Below are positions 45,515 to 55,647 of a stretch of 64,000 bases of DNA, in pieces. How positions within the stretch are numbered: position 1 is the first letter of the stretch; each line of letters opens with the position of its first letter. The notes beneath the pieces are model-generated. The model worked only from the letters and a program-made list of their open reading frames with translations. It was not told the origin of the DNA and ran no database searches. The translations under genes and the position numbers were made by a program. The DNA lies in contig NZ_JXXV01000015.1 in the NCBI RefSeq assembly GCF_000967545.1, positions 36,865 through 100,864 on the forward strand. Direction: 5' to 3'. Source of the DNA: Vibrio galatheae (GTDB lineage Bacteria; Pseudomonadota; Gammaproteobacteria; Enterobacterales; Vibrionaceae).

Positions 45515-46639
45515 TTAGTTGAACATCGCAATGGCTTGAGCTGGCTCAACGTATTCTAGGTTGAAGCTCTCAGCAACTTCTTTACAAGTTACTTTACCGT
45601 GGATTACGTTTAGACCTTCTAAGAACCCTTCGTCAGCTAGTAGTGCTTCTCGGTAACCTTTGTTCGCTAGTTTAACAATATACGGTAGCGTTGCGTTGTT
45701 TAATGCGAATGTAGAAGTGCGTGCAACGGCACCCGGCATGTTTGCTACACAGTAGTGTACAACGTCATCAACAATGTAAGTTGGTTCTGCGTGCGTTGTC
45801 GCGTGAGATGTTTCGAAACAACCACCTTGGTCAATCGCAACGTCAACTACAGCGGCACCTGGTTTCATCTTAGCGATGTGCTCTTTTGTTACCAGTTTAG
45901 GTGCTGCCGCACCTGGAATTAGTACTGCACCGATAACTAGGTCTGCTTCTAAAACATGCTTCTCAATGGCGTCTTCAGTAGAATAAACCACTTTAGCGCG
46001 ACCTTGGAATTCTTCATCCAGTCGACGTAGTGTGTCTACGTTGCGATCAAGGATAGTCACATCTGCTCGTAGTCCAACTGCCATGCGGGCTGCATTTGCA
46101 CCAACCACACCGCCGCCAACTACAACTACTTTTGCTGGCTCAACACCCGGTACACCGCCTAAAAGAAGACCACGACCACCGTGAGATTTCTCTAAAGTTT
46201 GTGCACCTGCTTGAATAGACATGCGACCAGCTACCTCAGACATTGGAGCAAGTAGTGGCAAGCGACCCATATTATCTGTTACAGTCTCATATGCTATACA
46301 GACAGCTTTGCTCTTGATTAGCTCTTCAGTTTGTGGAAAATCTGGTGCTAGGTGCAAATAAGTAAATAAAATTTGCCCTTCTCGTAGCATAGCTCGCTCG
46401 ACAGCTTGAGGTTCTTTAACCTTTACAATCATTTCTGCTTTCGCGAAAACGTCAGCAGCGGTAGGAAGAATGGATGCGCCTACAGCGATGTAATCATCGT
46501 CTGAAAAACCGATGCCTGAACCGGCATTAGTTTCAACAAAAACTTGGTGACCTTGAGACACTAGCTCGCGAACGCTCGCTGGGATCATGCCAACACGGTA
46601 TTCGTGGTTTTTGATTTCCTTAGGTACGCCAATAATCAT
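45515..46639 (-). CDS. ald: alanine dehydrogenase Ald
   Basis: 374 aa, NAD-dependent L-alanine dehydrogenase catalysing reversible oxidative deamination to pyruvate and ammonia. Seen: [23 protein letters not shown] with the substrate Lys/Arg, [10 protein letters not shown] with the catalytic His (about residue 96), [20 protein letters not shown] (NAD site, residues 170-190) and [24 protein letters not shown] near the C terminus. Divergent from lrp across 174 bp, an arrangement seen in many Vibrio and consistent with Lrp control of ald. Confidence 0.96.
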   Translation of the reverse strand: MIIGVPKEIKNHEYRVGMIPASVRELVSQGHQVFVETNAGSGIGFSDDDYIAVGASILPTAADVFAKAEMIVKVKEPQAVERAMLREGQILFTYLHLAPDFPQTEELIKSKAVCIAYETVTDNMGRLPLLAPMSEVAGRMSIQAGAQTLEKSHGGRGLLLGGVPGVEPAKVVVVGGGVVGANAARMAVGLRADVTILDRNVDTLRRLDEEFQGRAKVVYSTEDAIEKHVLEADLVIGAVLIPGAAAPKLVTKEHIAKMKPGAAVVDVAIDQGGCFETSHATTHAEPTYIVDDVVHYCVANMPGAVARTSTFALNNATLPYIVKLANKGYREALLADEGFLEGLNVIHGKVTCKEVAESFNLEYVEPAQAIAMFN

Positions 46640-46747
46640 CCTGAATCCTCATTTTATTTTGGTTGTATAAACTATATTAGTTGCATTAACTGTATGTAGG
46701 GTAATTCTGTCGAATTAACAACTAGTATAGATAGGTTCGAATAAAAT

Positions 46748-46777
46748 TTGATACTGAATATTAAAAAGTTGTAGTAT
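46748..46777 (+). promoter_or_regulatory. candidate sigma70 promoter of lrp
   Basis: TTGATA (46748-46753) and TAGTAT (46772-46777) with an 18-bp spacer, about 36 bp before the lrp start codon. The divergent region is A/T rich, as Lrp sites are. Confidence 0.45.
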
Positions 46778-46813
46778 ATTTTTTTGCAAGGAAGTAATAA
46801 GGTGGAATAAAAA

Positions 46814-47308
46814 ATGGCAGACAACAATAAAAAGCCGTCCAAGGATCTAGACCGTATCGACCGCAACATTCTTAATGAGTTGCAAAAAGACGGTCGTATT
46901 TCGAATGTAGAGCTCTCAAAACGAGTGGGACTTTCTCCAACTCCGTGTTTGGAACGTGTGCGTCGACTCGAACGTCAGGGCTATATTACGGGTTATACAG
47001 CGTTGCTGAATCCGCAGTATTTAGATGCTTCGTTGTTGGTTTTCGTTGAAATCACGCTTAACCGTGGTGCACCGGATGTGTTTGAACAGTTCAACACCGC
47101 CGTTCAAAAGCTGGATGATATTCAAGAATGTCATTTGGTTTCTGGTGACTTCGACTACTTATTGAAGACACGTGTATCAGATATGAGCGCTTATCGTAAG
47201 TTACTAGGTGATACGCTGCTGCGCTTGCCTGGTGTAAACGACACGCGTACTTACGTTGTTATGGAAGAAGTGAAGCAAACTAACCAACTTGTGATCAAGA
47301 CTCGCTAA
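46814..47308 (+). CDS. lrp: leucine-responsive regulatory protein Lrp
   Basis: Global regulator of 164 aa. The HTH spans residues about 12-60 (LDRIDRNILNELQKDGRISNVELSKRVGLSPTPCLERVRRLE), nearly identical to enterobacterial Lrp; the RAM domain (ECHLVSGDFDYLLKTRVSDM) follows. This is the true Lrp rather than a paralogue, unlike the DecR-like protein at 21.6 kb. Position upstream of ftsK is conserved across gammaproteobacteria. Confidence 0.96.
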   Translation: MADNNKKPSKDLDRIDRNILNELQKDGRISNVELSKRVGLSPTPCLERVRRLERQGYITGYTALLNPQYLDASLLVFVEITLNRGAPDVFEQFNTAVQKLDDIQECHLVSGDFDYLLKTRVSDMSAYRKLLGDTLLRLPGVNDTRTYVVMEEVKQTNQLVIKTR

Positions 47309-47398
47309 CTTGTCTATGGGTTTGCGCTTAAAGTCATAATTGCTTTCTATATTCTGACGTTAAGCAATTGGGTTTTTTGCCTTGATATGGTTAAATCG

Positions 47399-47435
47399 AT
47401 AGTCCGAGTAGCATAGCTGCTCGGACTATTTTTTT
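47399..47435 (+). terminator. rho-independent terminator of lrp
   Basis: 14-bp stem from ATAGTCCGAGTAGC with one G-T pair, 3-nt loop, and a T7 run, ending about 60 bp before ftsK. Confidence 0.92.
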
Positions 47436-47494
47436 CCCGACCAATCACTGTGTCTTCAAGAACGATTGGTGTTTTCACAAAGATAAAGTTGGTT

Positions 47495-50404
47495 ATGTTC
47501 AAAGAAACCAAAAATAAAGTAGAAACAATCATCAAAACGGGCGAAGAGCCTCAACCTTCGCGCTTGAGTGGGCCCCAACGTCTTCAAGAATGTAGTTTGA
47601 TTGTTATCGTGTTAGCTTCCATTTTGCTCGCAGTGGCTCTGGTAACTTACAGTGCAGCCGATCCTTCATGGTCTCAAACTGCTTGGGGCGGGGAGATCAA
47701 TAATGCTGGTGGTTTAGTGGGTGCTTGGCTAGCAGACACCCTATTTTTTACTTTCGGTTCTTTGGCCTATGTGATCCCATTTGTATTGACTGGGGTCTCT
47801 TGGGCAATGTTACGCAAACGTGATGAAAATGACCCGATTGACTTTATGTTATGGGGAACCCGTTTACTCGGATTGACCATTCTTATTTTGACCAGTTGTG
47901 GCTTGGCAGATATCAACTTTGATGATATTTGGTACTTCTCGTCAGGAGGCGTCATTGGCGATGTCCTGACAAGCTTGGCATTACCAAGCTTAAATATTCT
48001 TGGTTCGACCTTAGTATTCCTCTTTTTGTGGGGCGCTGGGTTTACTTTACTCACAGGGATCTCTTGGCTTTCTATTGTTGATGCTTTGGGTGAAAGTGTC
48101 ATTGGTATGATCACTGCGCTGTTTAACAAAATACGGGGTCGACAAGATGAAGTGCTAGAAGCGCAGCTCAGTCACCCTGAATTAGAAGGCACGCCAACAG
48201 AATCAAACGTAGCTTCCTTACAAGAAGAGCGACAAGTAGAGCCGGAAGAAGGCTCACTCAGCGAGACAAAGCGTTTTAACATCCATATGCCGGAAAATAC
48301 AGCGGCAACAAAACCCGTTGCTGAGAGCATCGAAGGTGTCGGCGCTGGAGTAATCAGTGATAGGGTAATGACAGCCTCTTCGACAGAGAATCACTTGCCA
48401 GTATCTGAAGAAACGATGGAGCCTGATTTTGAGACAAATAATCACCTAGGTGAAACCATCGAACAGTTAGAACGAGCCGCAATGAGTGGTGAGGATCGTC
48501 AGTCAGAGGTTATGTCGGAAACAGCGCCTCAACAGGTCGAGTTTGGTTCTGCTATAGAAGCCGAGCAGCAAAGTAGTTCGGAAGTCTCATTTGAACAAAT
48601 TGAAAGTAGCGACCTACCTTGGCAGCAGGAAGTGGTTGAAGATATCGCTCAACCGACGATTAACACAGCAGAATTAGAGCAGATATCTTCCGCTATCGAG
48701 CCCGATGAAGACTATCAAGAACCTGTAATTTCGTCGTTTGAGGTTGCAGAAGACAGCATTGAAGAGGCTGTCGTTGACAGTAATGATAAGCCTCAAGACC
48801 AAGATGCTGCGGCCTTGCACGATATGGTTGCTGAAGCTCAGGCGAAAGTCGCCGCGCAGCAAAATCCGTTTTTGGTTCAGCAAGAGACCAATTTACCAAA
48901 ACCTGTTGAACCAATGCCGACGTTGGAATTGCTCTACCATCCGGAAAAGCGCGAAAACTTTATTGATCGCGAGGCTCTTGAAAATATCGCTCGTTTGGTG
49001 GAGGCGAAGCTCGCAGATTACAAGATTAAGGCGACCGTTGTGGACATTTTCCCAGGTCCAGTGATTACGCGCTTTGAATTAGATTTGGCTCCGGGTGTTA
49101 AGGTCAGCCGAATTTCAGGCCTTTCTATGGACTTAGCCCGTTCGCTCTCTGCAATGGCGGTGCGTGTGGTTGAGGTCATTCCAGGTAAACCTTATGTTGG
49201 CCTAGAATTGCCGAATATGAGCCGTCAAACGGTGTTTTTCTCTGACGTCGTAGGCAGCCCTCAGTTTATTGATGCGAAATCTCCAACGACTGTAGTACTT
49301 GGGCAAGACATTGCAGGTGACGCAGTTGTCGCTGACCTGTCTAAAATGCCGCACGTTTTGGTCGCAGGTACGACGGGTTCAGGTAAATCGGTCGGAGTTA
49401 ACGTCATGATACTGAGCATGCTCTACAAAGCGACGCCAGAGGACGTGCGTTTTATTATGATCGACCCGAAAATGCTCGAGTTGTCCGTTTATGAAGGCAT
49501 CCCTCACTTATTATCTGAAGTGGTGACAGACATGAAAGACGCGTCTAATGCCCTGCGTTGGTGTGTTGGAGAGATGGAGCGTCGCTATAAATTAATGTCT
49601 GCACTGGGTGTAAGAAACATTAAAGGCTTCAACGACAAACTGAAAATGGCCGCAGAAGCTGGTCATCCTATTCATGACCCACTGTGGCAGCCGGGTGACA
49701 GCATGGATGAGCATCCGCCATTATTGGAGAAATTGCCTTACATTGTTGTTATTGTCGATGAGTTTGCTGACTTAATGATGGTGGTCGGCAAGAAAGTTGA
49801 AGAGCTTATCGCACGCCTTGCGCAAAAAGCACGTGCTGCAGGTGTTCACTTAATCTTAGCGACTCAGCGTCCTTCGGTTGATGTTATTACGGGTTTGATT
49901 AAAGCGAACATTCCAACACGTGTCGCCTTTACTGTGTCGACCAAGACAGACTCGCGTACCATCCTTGATCAGGGTGGGGCGGAGTCATTGCTTGGCATGG
50001 GGGATATGCTCTACTTGCCTCCGGGTTCTAGCCATACTGTGCGGGTTCATGGTGCATTTGCTTCAGATGACGATGTGCACGCGGTGGTCAATAACTGGAA
50101 AGCGCGCGGTCAGCCAAACTACATTGATGAGATTACCAATGGAGACCAAGGCCCTGAAGCCTTGTTGCCCGGAGAAAAGTCGGAGTCAGAAGAAGAGATG
50201 GACCCACTGTTTGATCAGGTTGTCGAGCACGTCGTCCAGTCGCGTCGTGGTTCGGTTTCAGGCGTTCAACGTCGCTTTAAGATTGGCTACAACCGAGCGG
50301 CGCGTATTGTTGAGCAGTTAGAAGCTCAAGGTATTGTTAGCGCCCCGGGTCACAATGGTAACCGTGAGGTGTTGGCTCCTGCGCCAGGTCGAGAAATGAA
50401 CTAG
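47495..50404 (+). CDS. ftsK: DNA translocase FtsK
   Basis: 969 aa. The N-terminal membrane domain has four or five helices in residues 35-205 and binds the divisome. A Glu/Gln/Ser-rich acidic linker covers about 215-480. The motor follows, with Walker A ([12 protein letters not shown], residue about 630) and Walker B ([13 protein letters not shown]). The C-terminal gamma winged helix begins around 905 ([31 protein letters not shown], split) and reads KOPS. The linker is much shorter than in E. coli FtsK (1329 aa total). ATG at 47495 ([13 protein letters not shown]) was chosen; the longer frame from 47450 runs through the lrp terminator. Moves chromosome ends during division and activates XerCD. 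Confidence 0.95.
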   Translation: MFKETKNKVETIIKTGEEPQPSRLSGPQRLQECSLIVIVLASILLAVALVTYSAADPSWSQTAWGGEINNAGGLVGAWLADTLFFTFGSLAYVIPFVLTGVSWAMLRKRDENDPIDFMLWGTRLLGLTILILTSCGLADINFDDIWYFSSGGVIGDVLTSLALPSLNILGSTLVFLFLWGAGFTLLTGISWLSIVDALGESVIGMITALFNKIRGRQDEVLEAQLSHPELEGTPTESNVASLQEERQVEPEEGSLSETKRFNIHMPENTAATKPVAESIEGVGAGVISDRVMTASSTENHLPVSEETMEPDFETNNHLGETIEQLERAAMSGEDRQSEVMSETAPQQVEFGSAIEAEQQSSSEVSFEQIESSDLPWQQEVVEDIAQPTINTAELEQISSAIEPDEDYQEPVISSFEVAEDSIEEAVVDSNDKPQDQDAAALHDMVAEAQAKVAAQQNPFLVQQETNLPKPVEPMPTLELLYHPEKRENFIDREALENIARLVEAKLADYKIKATVVDIFPGPVITRFELDLAPGVKVSRISGLSMDLARSLSAMAVRVVEVIPGKPYVGLELPNMSRQTVFFSDVVGSPQFIDAKSPTTVVLGQDIAGDAVVADLSKMPHVLVAGTTGSGKSVGVNVMILSMLYKATPEDVRFIMIDPKMLELSVYEGIPHLLSEVVTDMKDASNALRWCVGEMERRYKLMSALGVRNIKGFNDKLKMAAEAGHPIHDPLWQPGDSMDEHPPLLEKLPYIVVIVDEFADLMMVVGKKVEELIARLAQKARAAGVHLILATQRPSVDVITGLIKANIPTRVAFTVSTKTDSRTILDQGGAESLLGMGDMLYLPPGSSHTVRVHGAFASDDDVHAVVNNWKARGQPNYIDEITNGDQGPEALLPGEKSESEEEMDPLFDQVVEHVVQSRRGSVSGVQRRFKIGYNRAARIVEQLEAQGIVSAPGHNGNREVLAPAPGREMN

Positions 50405-50446
50405 CGTTGGGTAATCGTTGGATTGTAGTCCGTATAGCGGACATTA

Positions 50447-50475
50447 AAAGGGTTGGCACTGTGTGCCAACCCTTT
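50447..50475. terminator. bidirectional terminator between ftsK and dsbB
   Basis: 13-bp perfect stem (AAAGGGTTGGCAC and complement) with a 3-nt loop, followed by TAATTTTT on the plus strand. Confidence 0.88.
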
Positions 50476-50491
50476 AATTTTTGCCCTTCGA

Positions 50492-51010
50492 CTACTTGCT
50501 CTTAGCAAATTGTGCAAGCACAAAGGGGACTAGAGCGATCAAATAAGCAGAGAAGATAACCACTAACCACTGGGGCATTGATAAATCGAAGAATTGCCAA
50601 ACAACCTTGCTGCAGTCACCGTAAGCTTCAAATAACCACGGTGCCCATTGGTTTAATGGTGCCCAATCGGGAAACGTGACAAACAAGTCACATGTCTTGA
50701 AAGGTGAAGGATTAAATTGATAATCAACATGTTGGAGTGAAAGCGTTAAACCTTGATAGGCGCTTGCTCCCCACGCTGCGAAGCCTAACCAGCGTGCAGC
50801 AAGGCTGTTGGGTGCGATTAGGCCAATGATAGCCGCGCCACCAATACCAAACATGGCGACACGTTCATAAATGCACATCACACAAGGTGCTAGCATCATC
50901 ACGTGTTGAAAAAACAAAGCACATGCTTCAAAGGCTACAATGGATAATAAAAGCAACGCCCAAGGTAGACGCCCTTTAGAAAAAATTTTCAAACTAGAAA
51001 GAATGTTCAC
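50492..51010 (-). CDS. dsbB: disulfide bond formation protein DsbB
   Basis: 172 aa inner-membrane quinone reductase that re-oxidises DsbA. Four transmembrane segments. The first redox pair is in LAPCVMCIYERVAMFG (Cys about 41 and 44); the second pair is in FKTCDLFV (about 104) and YGDCSKVV (about 130). The Arg after the first pair is present for quinone binding. Start is GTG with AGGAC upstream; no ATG fits. Lies downstream of nhaB with a terminator-like palindrome between, so it may depend partly on nhaB read-through. Confidence 0.94.
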   Translation of the reverse strand: MNILSSLKIFSKGRLPWALLLLSIVAFEACALFFQHVMMLAPCVMCIYERVAMFGIGGAAIIGLIAPNSLAARWLGFAAWGASAYQGLTLSLQHVDYQFNPSPFKTCDLFVTFPDWAPLNQWAPWLFEAYGDCSKVVWQFFDLSMPQWLVVIFSAYLIALVPFVLAQFAKSK

Positions 51011-51027
51011 ACAGATGTCCTGTATTA

Positions 51028-51055
51028 AAAAAGCTCTGAATATTCAGAGCTTTTT
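51028..51055 (-). terminator. palindromic terminator between nhaB and dsbB
   Basis: AAAAAGCTCTGAA-TA-TTCAGAGCTTTTT, a near-perfect 13-bp-arm palindrome. It gives a T-run on both strands and ends 18 bp before the dsbB start. Confidence 0.85.
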
Positions 51056-51102
51056 ATCTTGCAAAAGTTTCGGTAGCAACAAAAACTTTTCTACTTTATT
51101 GA

Positions 51103-52692
51103 TTAATGCCCGTTGGACATGGTTGGGGTTAGTTCACCAACGTGTTGGGAAATCCAACCTGCATCATAGAACCAAAGGGTCATAGGTTCTACGAAGAAGA
51201 TAATGCCTGCTAAACCGACCAGTGCAAGCACTATCGTATAAGGCAACGCCATGATTACCATACGGCCGTAGGACAGGCGAATTAAAGGTGCCAATGCAGA
51301 GGTCAGGAGGAATAGGAATGCAGCTTGACCATTCGGTGTTGCAACAGAAGGTAGGTTGGTACCTGTATTGATTGCAACAGCGAGTAAATCAAACTGTTCA
51401 CGAGAGATAATGCCTTCAAGCAGGGCCGTTTTTACTTCGTTAATGTAAACCGTTCCGACGAACACGTTGTCCGATACCATCGACAACAAACCATTCGCCA
51501 CATAGAACAACGCGAGCTGTGCGCCTTTGTCTTCCACGTGCAGTACCGCATCAATAACGGGTTTAAACAGCTCTTGGTCAATAATTACCGCGACGACTGC
51601 AAAGAATACCGCTAATAGCGCTGTAAATGGCAATGCTTCTTCAAACGCTTTACCCATTGAATGTTCTTCGATCACACCAGTAAACGCTGTGGCTAAAATA
51701 ATGACTGAAAGACCGATTAGGCCAACAGCTGCTAAGTGAAGTGCTAAACCAATAATTAACCAAACCGCGATGATGCCTTGAATCCAAAGCTTGGCAACAT
51801 CTTGCTTAGTGCGTGATTTGCGCTCTTCTTGGTCGAAATCAACCAGAATCTGACGGACATTGTCAGGTAAGCGTGCTCCATAACCAAACATGCCAAGTTT
51901 TTCTACTAAGACACAAGTGATCATGCCGCAGATAAACACAGGTGCAGTTACAGGCAACATACGGATAATAAACTCACCAAATTGCCAGCCTGCTTGGTCC
52001 GCAATGATTAAGTTTTGCGGTTCGCCCACCATGGTCATTACACCACCAAGCGCGGTACCAACGCCAGCATGCATCAGTAGCGAGCGCAGAAATGCGCGGT
52101 AATTTTCTAGATCGTCGCGAGTGAGTTCCGATAAATGGTCATCTTGAGTGTGATCGTGGGAAGCATGCGGACCTTGTCCAGAAGCCACCTTGTGATAAAT
52201 AGCGTAGAAACCTACCGCAACACTGATAACCACGGCGATAACGGTCAAGGCATCCAAGAATGCTGACAAAAATGCCGCTGCAACACAAAAAGCCAGTGAT
52301 AACATACTCTTAGAGTGAATGCCTAGCAGTATCTTAGTAAAAATAAACAGCAACAGTTGCTTCATGAAATAGATGCCAGCAACCATAAAGACTAGCAGTA
52401 GCAGGACTTCAATATTAGCAACGAGCTCGTGCTTTACTTGCTCTGCGCTGGTCATGCCAATTGCGATGGCTTCAATAGCCAGTAGACCACCAGGTTGAAG
52501 AGGGTAGCACTTTAGCGCCATCGCAAGCGTGAAGATAAACTCCGCGACGAGTAGCCAGCCAGCGACAAAAGGGTCGACGAAAAAGAAAACAATCGGGTTA
52601 ATAATGAGGAATGAAATGATGGCAACTTTGTACCAATCTGGGGCTTTACCAAGAAAGTTCTTAATAAACGCACTCCCAAGTGACATCGGCAT
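51103..52692 (-). CDS. nhaB: Na+/H+ antiporter NhaB
   Basis: 529 aa inner-membrane antiporter with about 12 helices, in the NhaB family typical of Vibrio and enterics. Seen: ending [21 protein letters not shown] near the N terminus, [44 protein letters not shown] (conserved ion-binding region) and [33 protein letters not shown]. Na+ extrusion matters for a marine organism. Convergent/divergent placement with fadR (672 bp away) matches E. coli. Confidence 0.96.
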   Translation of the reverse strand: MPMSLGSAFIKNFLGKAPDWYKVAIISFLIINPIVFFFVDPFVAGWLLVAEFIFTLAMALKCYPLQPGGLLAIEAIAIGMTSAEQVKHELVANIEVLLLLVFMVAGIYFMKQLLLFIFTKILLGIHSKSMLSLAFCVAAAFLSAFLDALTVIAVVISVAVGFYAIYHKVASGQGPHASHDHTQDDHLSELTRDDLENYRAFLRSLLMHAGVGTALGGVMTMVGEPQNLIIADQAGWQFGEFIIRMLPVTAPVFICGMITCVLVEKLGMFGYGARLPDNVRQILVDFDQEERKSRTKQDVAKLWIQGIIAVWLIIGLALHLAAVGLIGLSVIILATAFTGVIEEHSMGKAFEEALPFTALLAVFFAVVAVIIDQELFKPVIDAVLHVEDKGAQLALFYVANGLLSMVSDNVFVGTVYINEVKTALLEGIISREQFDLLAVAINTGTNLPSVATPNGQAAFLFLLTSALAPLIRLSYGRMVIMALPYTIVLALVGLAGIIFFVEPMTLWFYDAGWISQHVGELTPTMSNGH

Positions 52693-53181
52693 GATTTAAA
52701 TACTCTTAATGTTGTTATGAACAGACACTGTGCGCGCTTGATTCATTTAATCGGAAAGTTGAGGTTTTCTGACTTATGGAAATCCCTCCATCAGTAAAAA
52801 AACAAACCCAATTCAACAGTGACTTAGAAAAACAGCATTCCGTAGGCAATCATGTGGTCTTGCCAAGTCACTCCCTGAGAAAGACAAGCACTCCTTACTT
52901 CGGTCGCCACTGTACTCTCCAACACAATTTAGTCAATGGTAAAATCGGTTTGAGTTTTTGATTCCCCAACTTTTGTTTAAAAACGCGATCAAAGTGGCGT
53001 AAACAAAATGTTAGAGTTGTTGAAAATGCGACTTAATGCAGGCAACGCGTCGAAAGCGTAAAATAAGAAAGATTATGTGATTATATTGAATGAAAATGAC
53101 ACTTTAATTATGTGATTTTTCAAACTTAGATTTTGCTCGTGAAATAGTAACTGTAAGGGGTACGGAGTTGAGCCGAATATG

Positions 53182-53203
53182 AAAGGTGAAATTTATCACA
53201 CTT
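53182..53203. promoter_or_regulatory. CRP site upstream of fadR
   Basis: AAAGGTGA-AATTTA-TCACACTT matches 14 of 16 non-spacer positions of the 22-bp CRP consensus, with both GTGA/TCAC half-sites perfect and the 6-bp spacer right. Centre is about 133 bp upstream of the predicted fadR start of transcription. Would link fatty-acid control to cAMP. Confidence 0.6.
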
Positions 53204-53290
53204 CATATCTTAAGTGGGTTTAATGAAACCTGAATAACGTTAGAGTTTATACTCCATTATGGCTTTGCCGCACGTTTACTAAGTGGTGGT

Positions 53291-53324
53291 TTCCGATATC
53301 GAAAAACTAGTGGTATGATGAGTT
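53291..53324 (+). promoter_or_regulatory. fadR promoter with overlapping FadR-like operator
   Basis: Candidate -35 TTCCGA (53291-53296), 17-bp spacer and -10 TATGAT (53314-53319). The 17-bp segment 53308-53324 (TAGTGGTATGATGAGTT) matches the FadR consensus at its most conserved positions, TGGT, GAY and GTT, and covers the -10. A separate inverted repeat CTAGTGG/CCACTAG surrounds it. Autoregulation by FadR is inferred. Confidence 0.45.
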
Positions 53325-53364
53325 CCACTAGACCCATATAAATACAAGTTTGGATAAGATATAA

Positions 53365-54204
53365 ATGGTCATTAAGGCAAAGAGCCCAGCAGGTTTCGCG
53401 GAAAAATACATCATTGAAAGTATTTGGAAAGGTCGATTCCCCCCTGGTTCTATTTTACCAGCAGAACGTGAGCTCTCTGAACTAATTGGCGTAACACGTA
53501 CAACTCTTCGAGAAGTACTACAACGTTTGGCCCGAGACGGGTGGTTAACAATTCAACACGGCAAACCGACGCGCGTTAACCAATTTATGGAAACCTCAGG
53601 TCTGCACATACTTGATACATTGATGACGTTAGACGCAGAAAATGCCACGTCAATTGTTGAAGATTTGCTTGCGGCACGTACCAACATCAGTCCTATCTTT
53701 ATGCGTTATGCATTTAAGGCCAATAAAGAAAGCTCAGAGAAAACTATTTCTAGCGTGATTAACTCATGTGAAGCTTTACTCAATGCTGAATCGTGGGACG
53801 TATTTATGGAGTCATCACCTTATGCGGATAAAATACGTCAGCATGTAAAAGATGATGGTGAGAAGGATGAAGTTAAACGTCAGTCCATATTGATCGCCAA
53901 AACGTTCAATTTCTACGATTACATGCTGTTTCAACGCTTAGCTTTCCATTCTGGTAACCAAATCTACGGATTGATCTTTAATGGCTTGAAGAAGCTGTAC
54001 GATCGAGTAGGCAGTTTTTACTTCTCTAATCCACAGGCGAGATCACTGGCACTCAAGTTCTACAGAGATTTACTTGAGGTGTGTGAGACAGGCAATCGCG
54101 AACAGATCTTAATCTTGATCCGTCATTATGGTTTGGAAAGTGCTCAAATCTGGAACCAGATGAAAACCAATTTACCAACCAATTTCACTGAAGATGACAG
54201 TTAA
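53365..54204 (+). CDS. fadR: fatty acid metabolism regulator FadR
   Basis: 279 aa, GntR-family winged helix (residues 8-75: [36 protein letters not shown] region) with an acyl-CoA-binding C-terminal domain. E. coli FadR is 239 aa; the roughly 40-residue excess falls between the two halves of the ligand domain (around [19 protein letters not shown]), the insertion known in Vibrio FadR, which gives a second acyl-CoA site. Represses fatty-acid breakdown and activates fab genes, with release by long-chain acyl-CoA. Divergent from nhaB as in E. coli. Confidence 0.96.
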   Translation: MVIKAKSPAGFAEKYIIESIWKGRFPPGSILPAERELSELIGVTRTTLREVLQRLARDGWLTIQHGKPTRVNQFMETSGLHILDTLMTLDAENATSIVEDLLAARTNISPIFMRYAFKANKESSEKTISSVINSCEALLNAESWDVFMESSPYADKIRQHVKDDGEKDEVKRQSILIAKTFNFYDYMLFQRLAFHSGNQIYGLIFNGLKKLYDRVGSFYFSNPQARSLALKFYRDLLEVCETGNREQILILIRHYGLESAQIWNQMKTNLPTNFTEDDS

Positions 54205-54222
54205 CAAAGTTTAAATTAACAA

Positions 54223-54246
54223 AACCGCCTGCTAGGCGGTTTTTTG
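54223..54246 (+). terminator. rho-independent terminator of fadR
   Basis: AACCGCCT-GCT-AGGCGGTT plus T-run, 18 bp after the stop. Confidence 0.93.
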
Positions 54247-54332
54247 TTATTAGAGCTGTTAATTTGCTTCGCTTAAACTTTATTCAAGGTAACAGTGCGT
54301 TAATCAGGTGGGATTTGCCGTTTACTTCATAA

Positions 54333-55505
54333 CTAGCAGTCAGCGCAGGCTTCATCCTGACCGCCAGCTTCCGTAAACCAAGTGGTAAGGTGCAGTTTGA
54401 GGTCTTTCAGTTCATCAGGGCCGATTAGCGCTAAGCCTAGGTCTTCAGCACGGGTAATGTCATTATGACGAAGTGGGCGGAAGCTGACTAACATGGCGCG
54501 AGCCTGTAAGCCGCCTAATAAATCACGCAGTGATTCAAGTTTGTATAAGGTATCATCACCATCATCTCGCATTCCTTTGGTTTTACACTCGATGATGTGG
54601 AGTTTATTGTTCACTACTGATGCCACATCAAGCTCATTGCGTACTTCACGCTCCCCTAATTGGCGATAAACCTGAACATTGAGAGAGCGATCTTGAATCG
54701 TGGGCATATCTTGTTGAATTTGACGTACCGTGCTGTGTACCAGCGTTTCCAACCATTCACCATTTGAAAAACGACGTGCGTCTTCATTGGCAAATGTCAA
54801 AATCCCATTTTGATAGGTCGCGATTTCGGCTTCAACTAAGTCGCTTAGAAGCATATTGAGCTCACGATAGCCTTGTTGTTTTTCCGATAGCTCCACGTCT
54901 AAACGCTGTTCTTTTCGGCAGGTAGTCGCAAGATAATTTAATGTTGCGAGGCCAGGCCCCAGCTCCAATGCATTGCTCGCCCAGCGCTCACCGAGTTGAT
55001 ACAGCTTTTGGTCGAGCTGAGGAGGTAGGTTATGTTCGCTGAACTCACCGCGAGCACCAAAAATGGTGAGGTAATCTTCAATGGTGATTCTGTCTTGTAC
55101 TTGGGCGTCTTCGTTCCCGTCAGGGTAGAGCCAACACAGTTTATCGCTGCTCGGTTCAACGACAAATATTGTCCACTGATAGGAACGGAAGACTTCATAA
55201 ATCGAAAGTAAACGGTGACGGAGTCCACAGCTCGCATTTAATTTGACATCTTCTCCACGCGCTTTTAGCTCTTCTGCGAGAGTTAATACGGCCTGTTTGA
55301 TTTTTGATGGATTGGCAACGTTAGGGATCTCAAAAAATTCGGAAGTGATCCCACGTTTATTTAAAACGTTCTGCAGGCGTGAATACATATCACACTGAGT
55401 AGATACACCAATAAAAACGATGTGATTGCTGACGCTACGATTATCTAGAAGGGGAGTGACCAAGCGAATAGGGTCTTGGTCAATGATGCCAACATGAACT
55501 GCCAT
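54333..55505 (-). CDS. DUF1887 family: CARF domain fused to a PD-(D/E)XK nuclease (VC1899/Card1-like)
   Basis: 390 aa. The N-terminal Rossmann-like CARF domain (residues 1-150) starts VHVGIIDQDPIRLVTPLLDN. The middle region (160-250) is helical, and the C-terminal domain (255-375) is a restriction-endonuclease fold with the active-site Asp in RNELDVASVVNN and Glu/Lys in HIIECKTKGMRDDGDD. I recall the V. cholerae homologue VC1899 as a solved structure. Card1/Can2 relatives are cyclic-tetraadenylate-activated nucleases of type III CRISPR. Here the loop that usually reads like TGGTK in those proteins reads NASCGLRHRLLS. No CRISPR or cas gene is in the window. Start ATG at 55505 has GAGG upstream. 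It is a single gene between fadR and the MCP gene, in Vibrio core order. Biological role unknown. Confidence 0.88.
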   Translation of the reverse strand: MAVHVGIIDQDPIRLVTPLLDNRSVSNHIVFIGVSTQCDMYSRLQNVLNKRGITSEFFEIPNVANPSKIKQAVLTLAEELKARGEDVKLNASCGLRHRLLSIYEVFRSYQWTIFVVEPSSDKLCWLYPDGNEDAQVQDRITIEDYLTIFGARGEFSEHNLPPQLDQKLYQLGERWASNALELGPGLATLNYLATTCRKEQRLDVELSEKQQGYRELNMLLSDLVEAEIATYQNGILTFANEDARRFSNGEWLETLVHSTVRQIQQDMPTIQDRSLNVQVYRQLGEREVRNELDVASVVNNKLHIIECKTKGMRDDGDDTLYKLESLRDLLGGLQARAMLVSFRPLRHNDITRAEDLGLALIGPDELKDLKLHLTTWFTEAGGQDEACADC

Positions 55506-55592
55506 AGTTATTCCTCATGCTTGGCTTGCAAAAAAGTGAATTAAAAAGAGGGCAAGCCTATTAACCATATGATGACACAGGATATAAAAAAC

Positions 55593-55621
55593 AAGGGCGG
55601 CTATCAAAAATAGCCGCCCTT
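55593..55621 (-). terminator. rho-independent terminator of the chemoreceptor gene
   Basis: AAGGGCGGCTAT and complement, a 12-bp stem with a 5-nt loop; minus-strand T-run (GTTTTTTA) follows. It lies between the chemoreceptor and the CARF gene, so the latter needs its own promoter. Confidence 0.92.
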
Positions 55622-55647
55622 ACTAAAACAATGACATTATCCTGACT

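Larger units (their letters stand above)
52693..53364. other. nhaB-fadR divergent intergenic region
   Basis: 672 bp with no gene I can support; a 61-codon frame at 52776-52961 has no start signals or recognisable product. It holds a near-consensus CRP site at 53182-53203 and a promoter with an overlapping FadR-like operator at 53291-53324. The distance to both starts allows long leaders. Confidence 0.6.

Noticed and set aside
52776..52961. 61-codon reading frame between nhaB and fadR
   Set aside because: No Shine-Dalgarno, odd composition and no recognisable product; treated as intergenic.
54333..55505. Type III CRISPR-associated locus around the CARF gene
   Set aside because: Both sides are ordinary core genes (fadR, a chemoreceptor). 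No repeats spaced at regular intervals and no cas-like protein were seen anywhere in the window.
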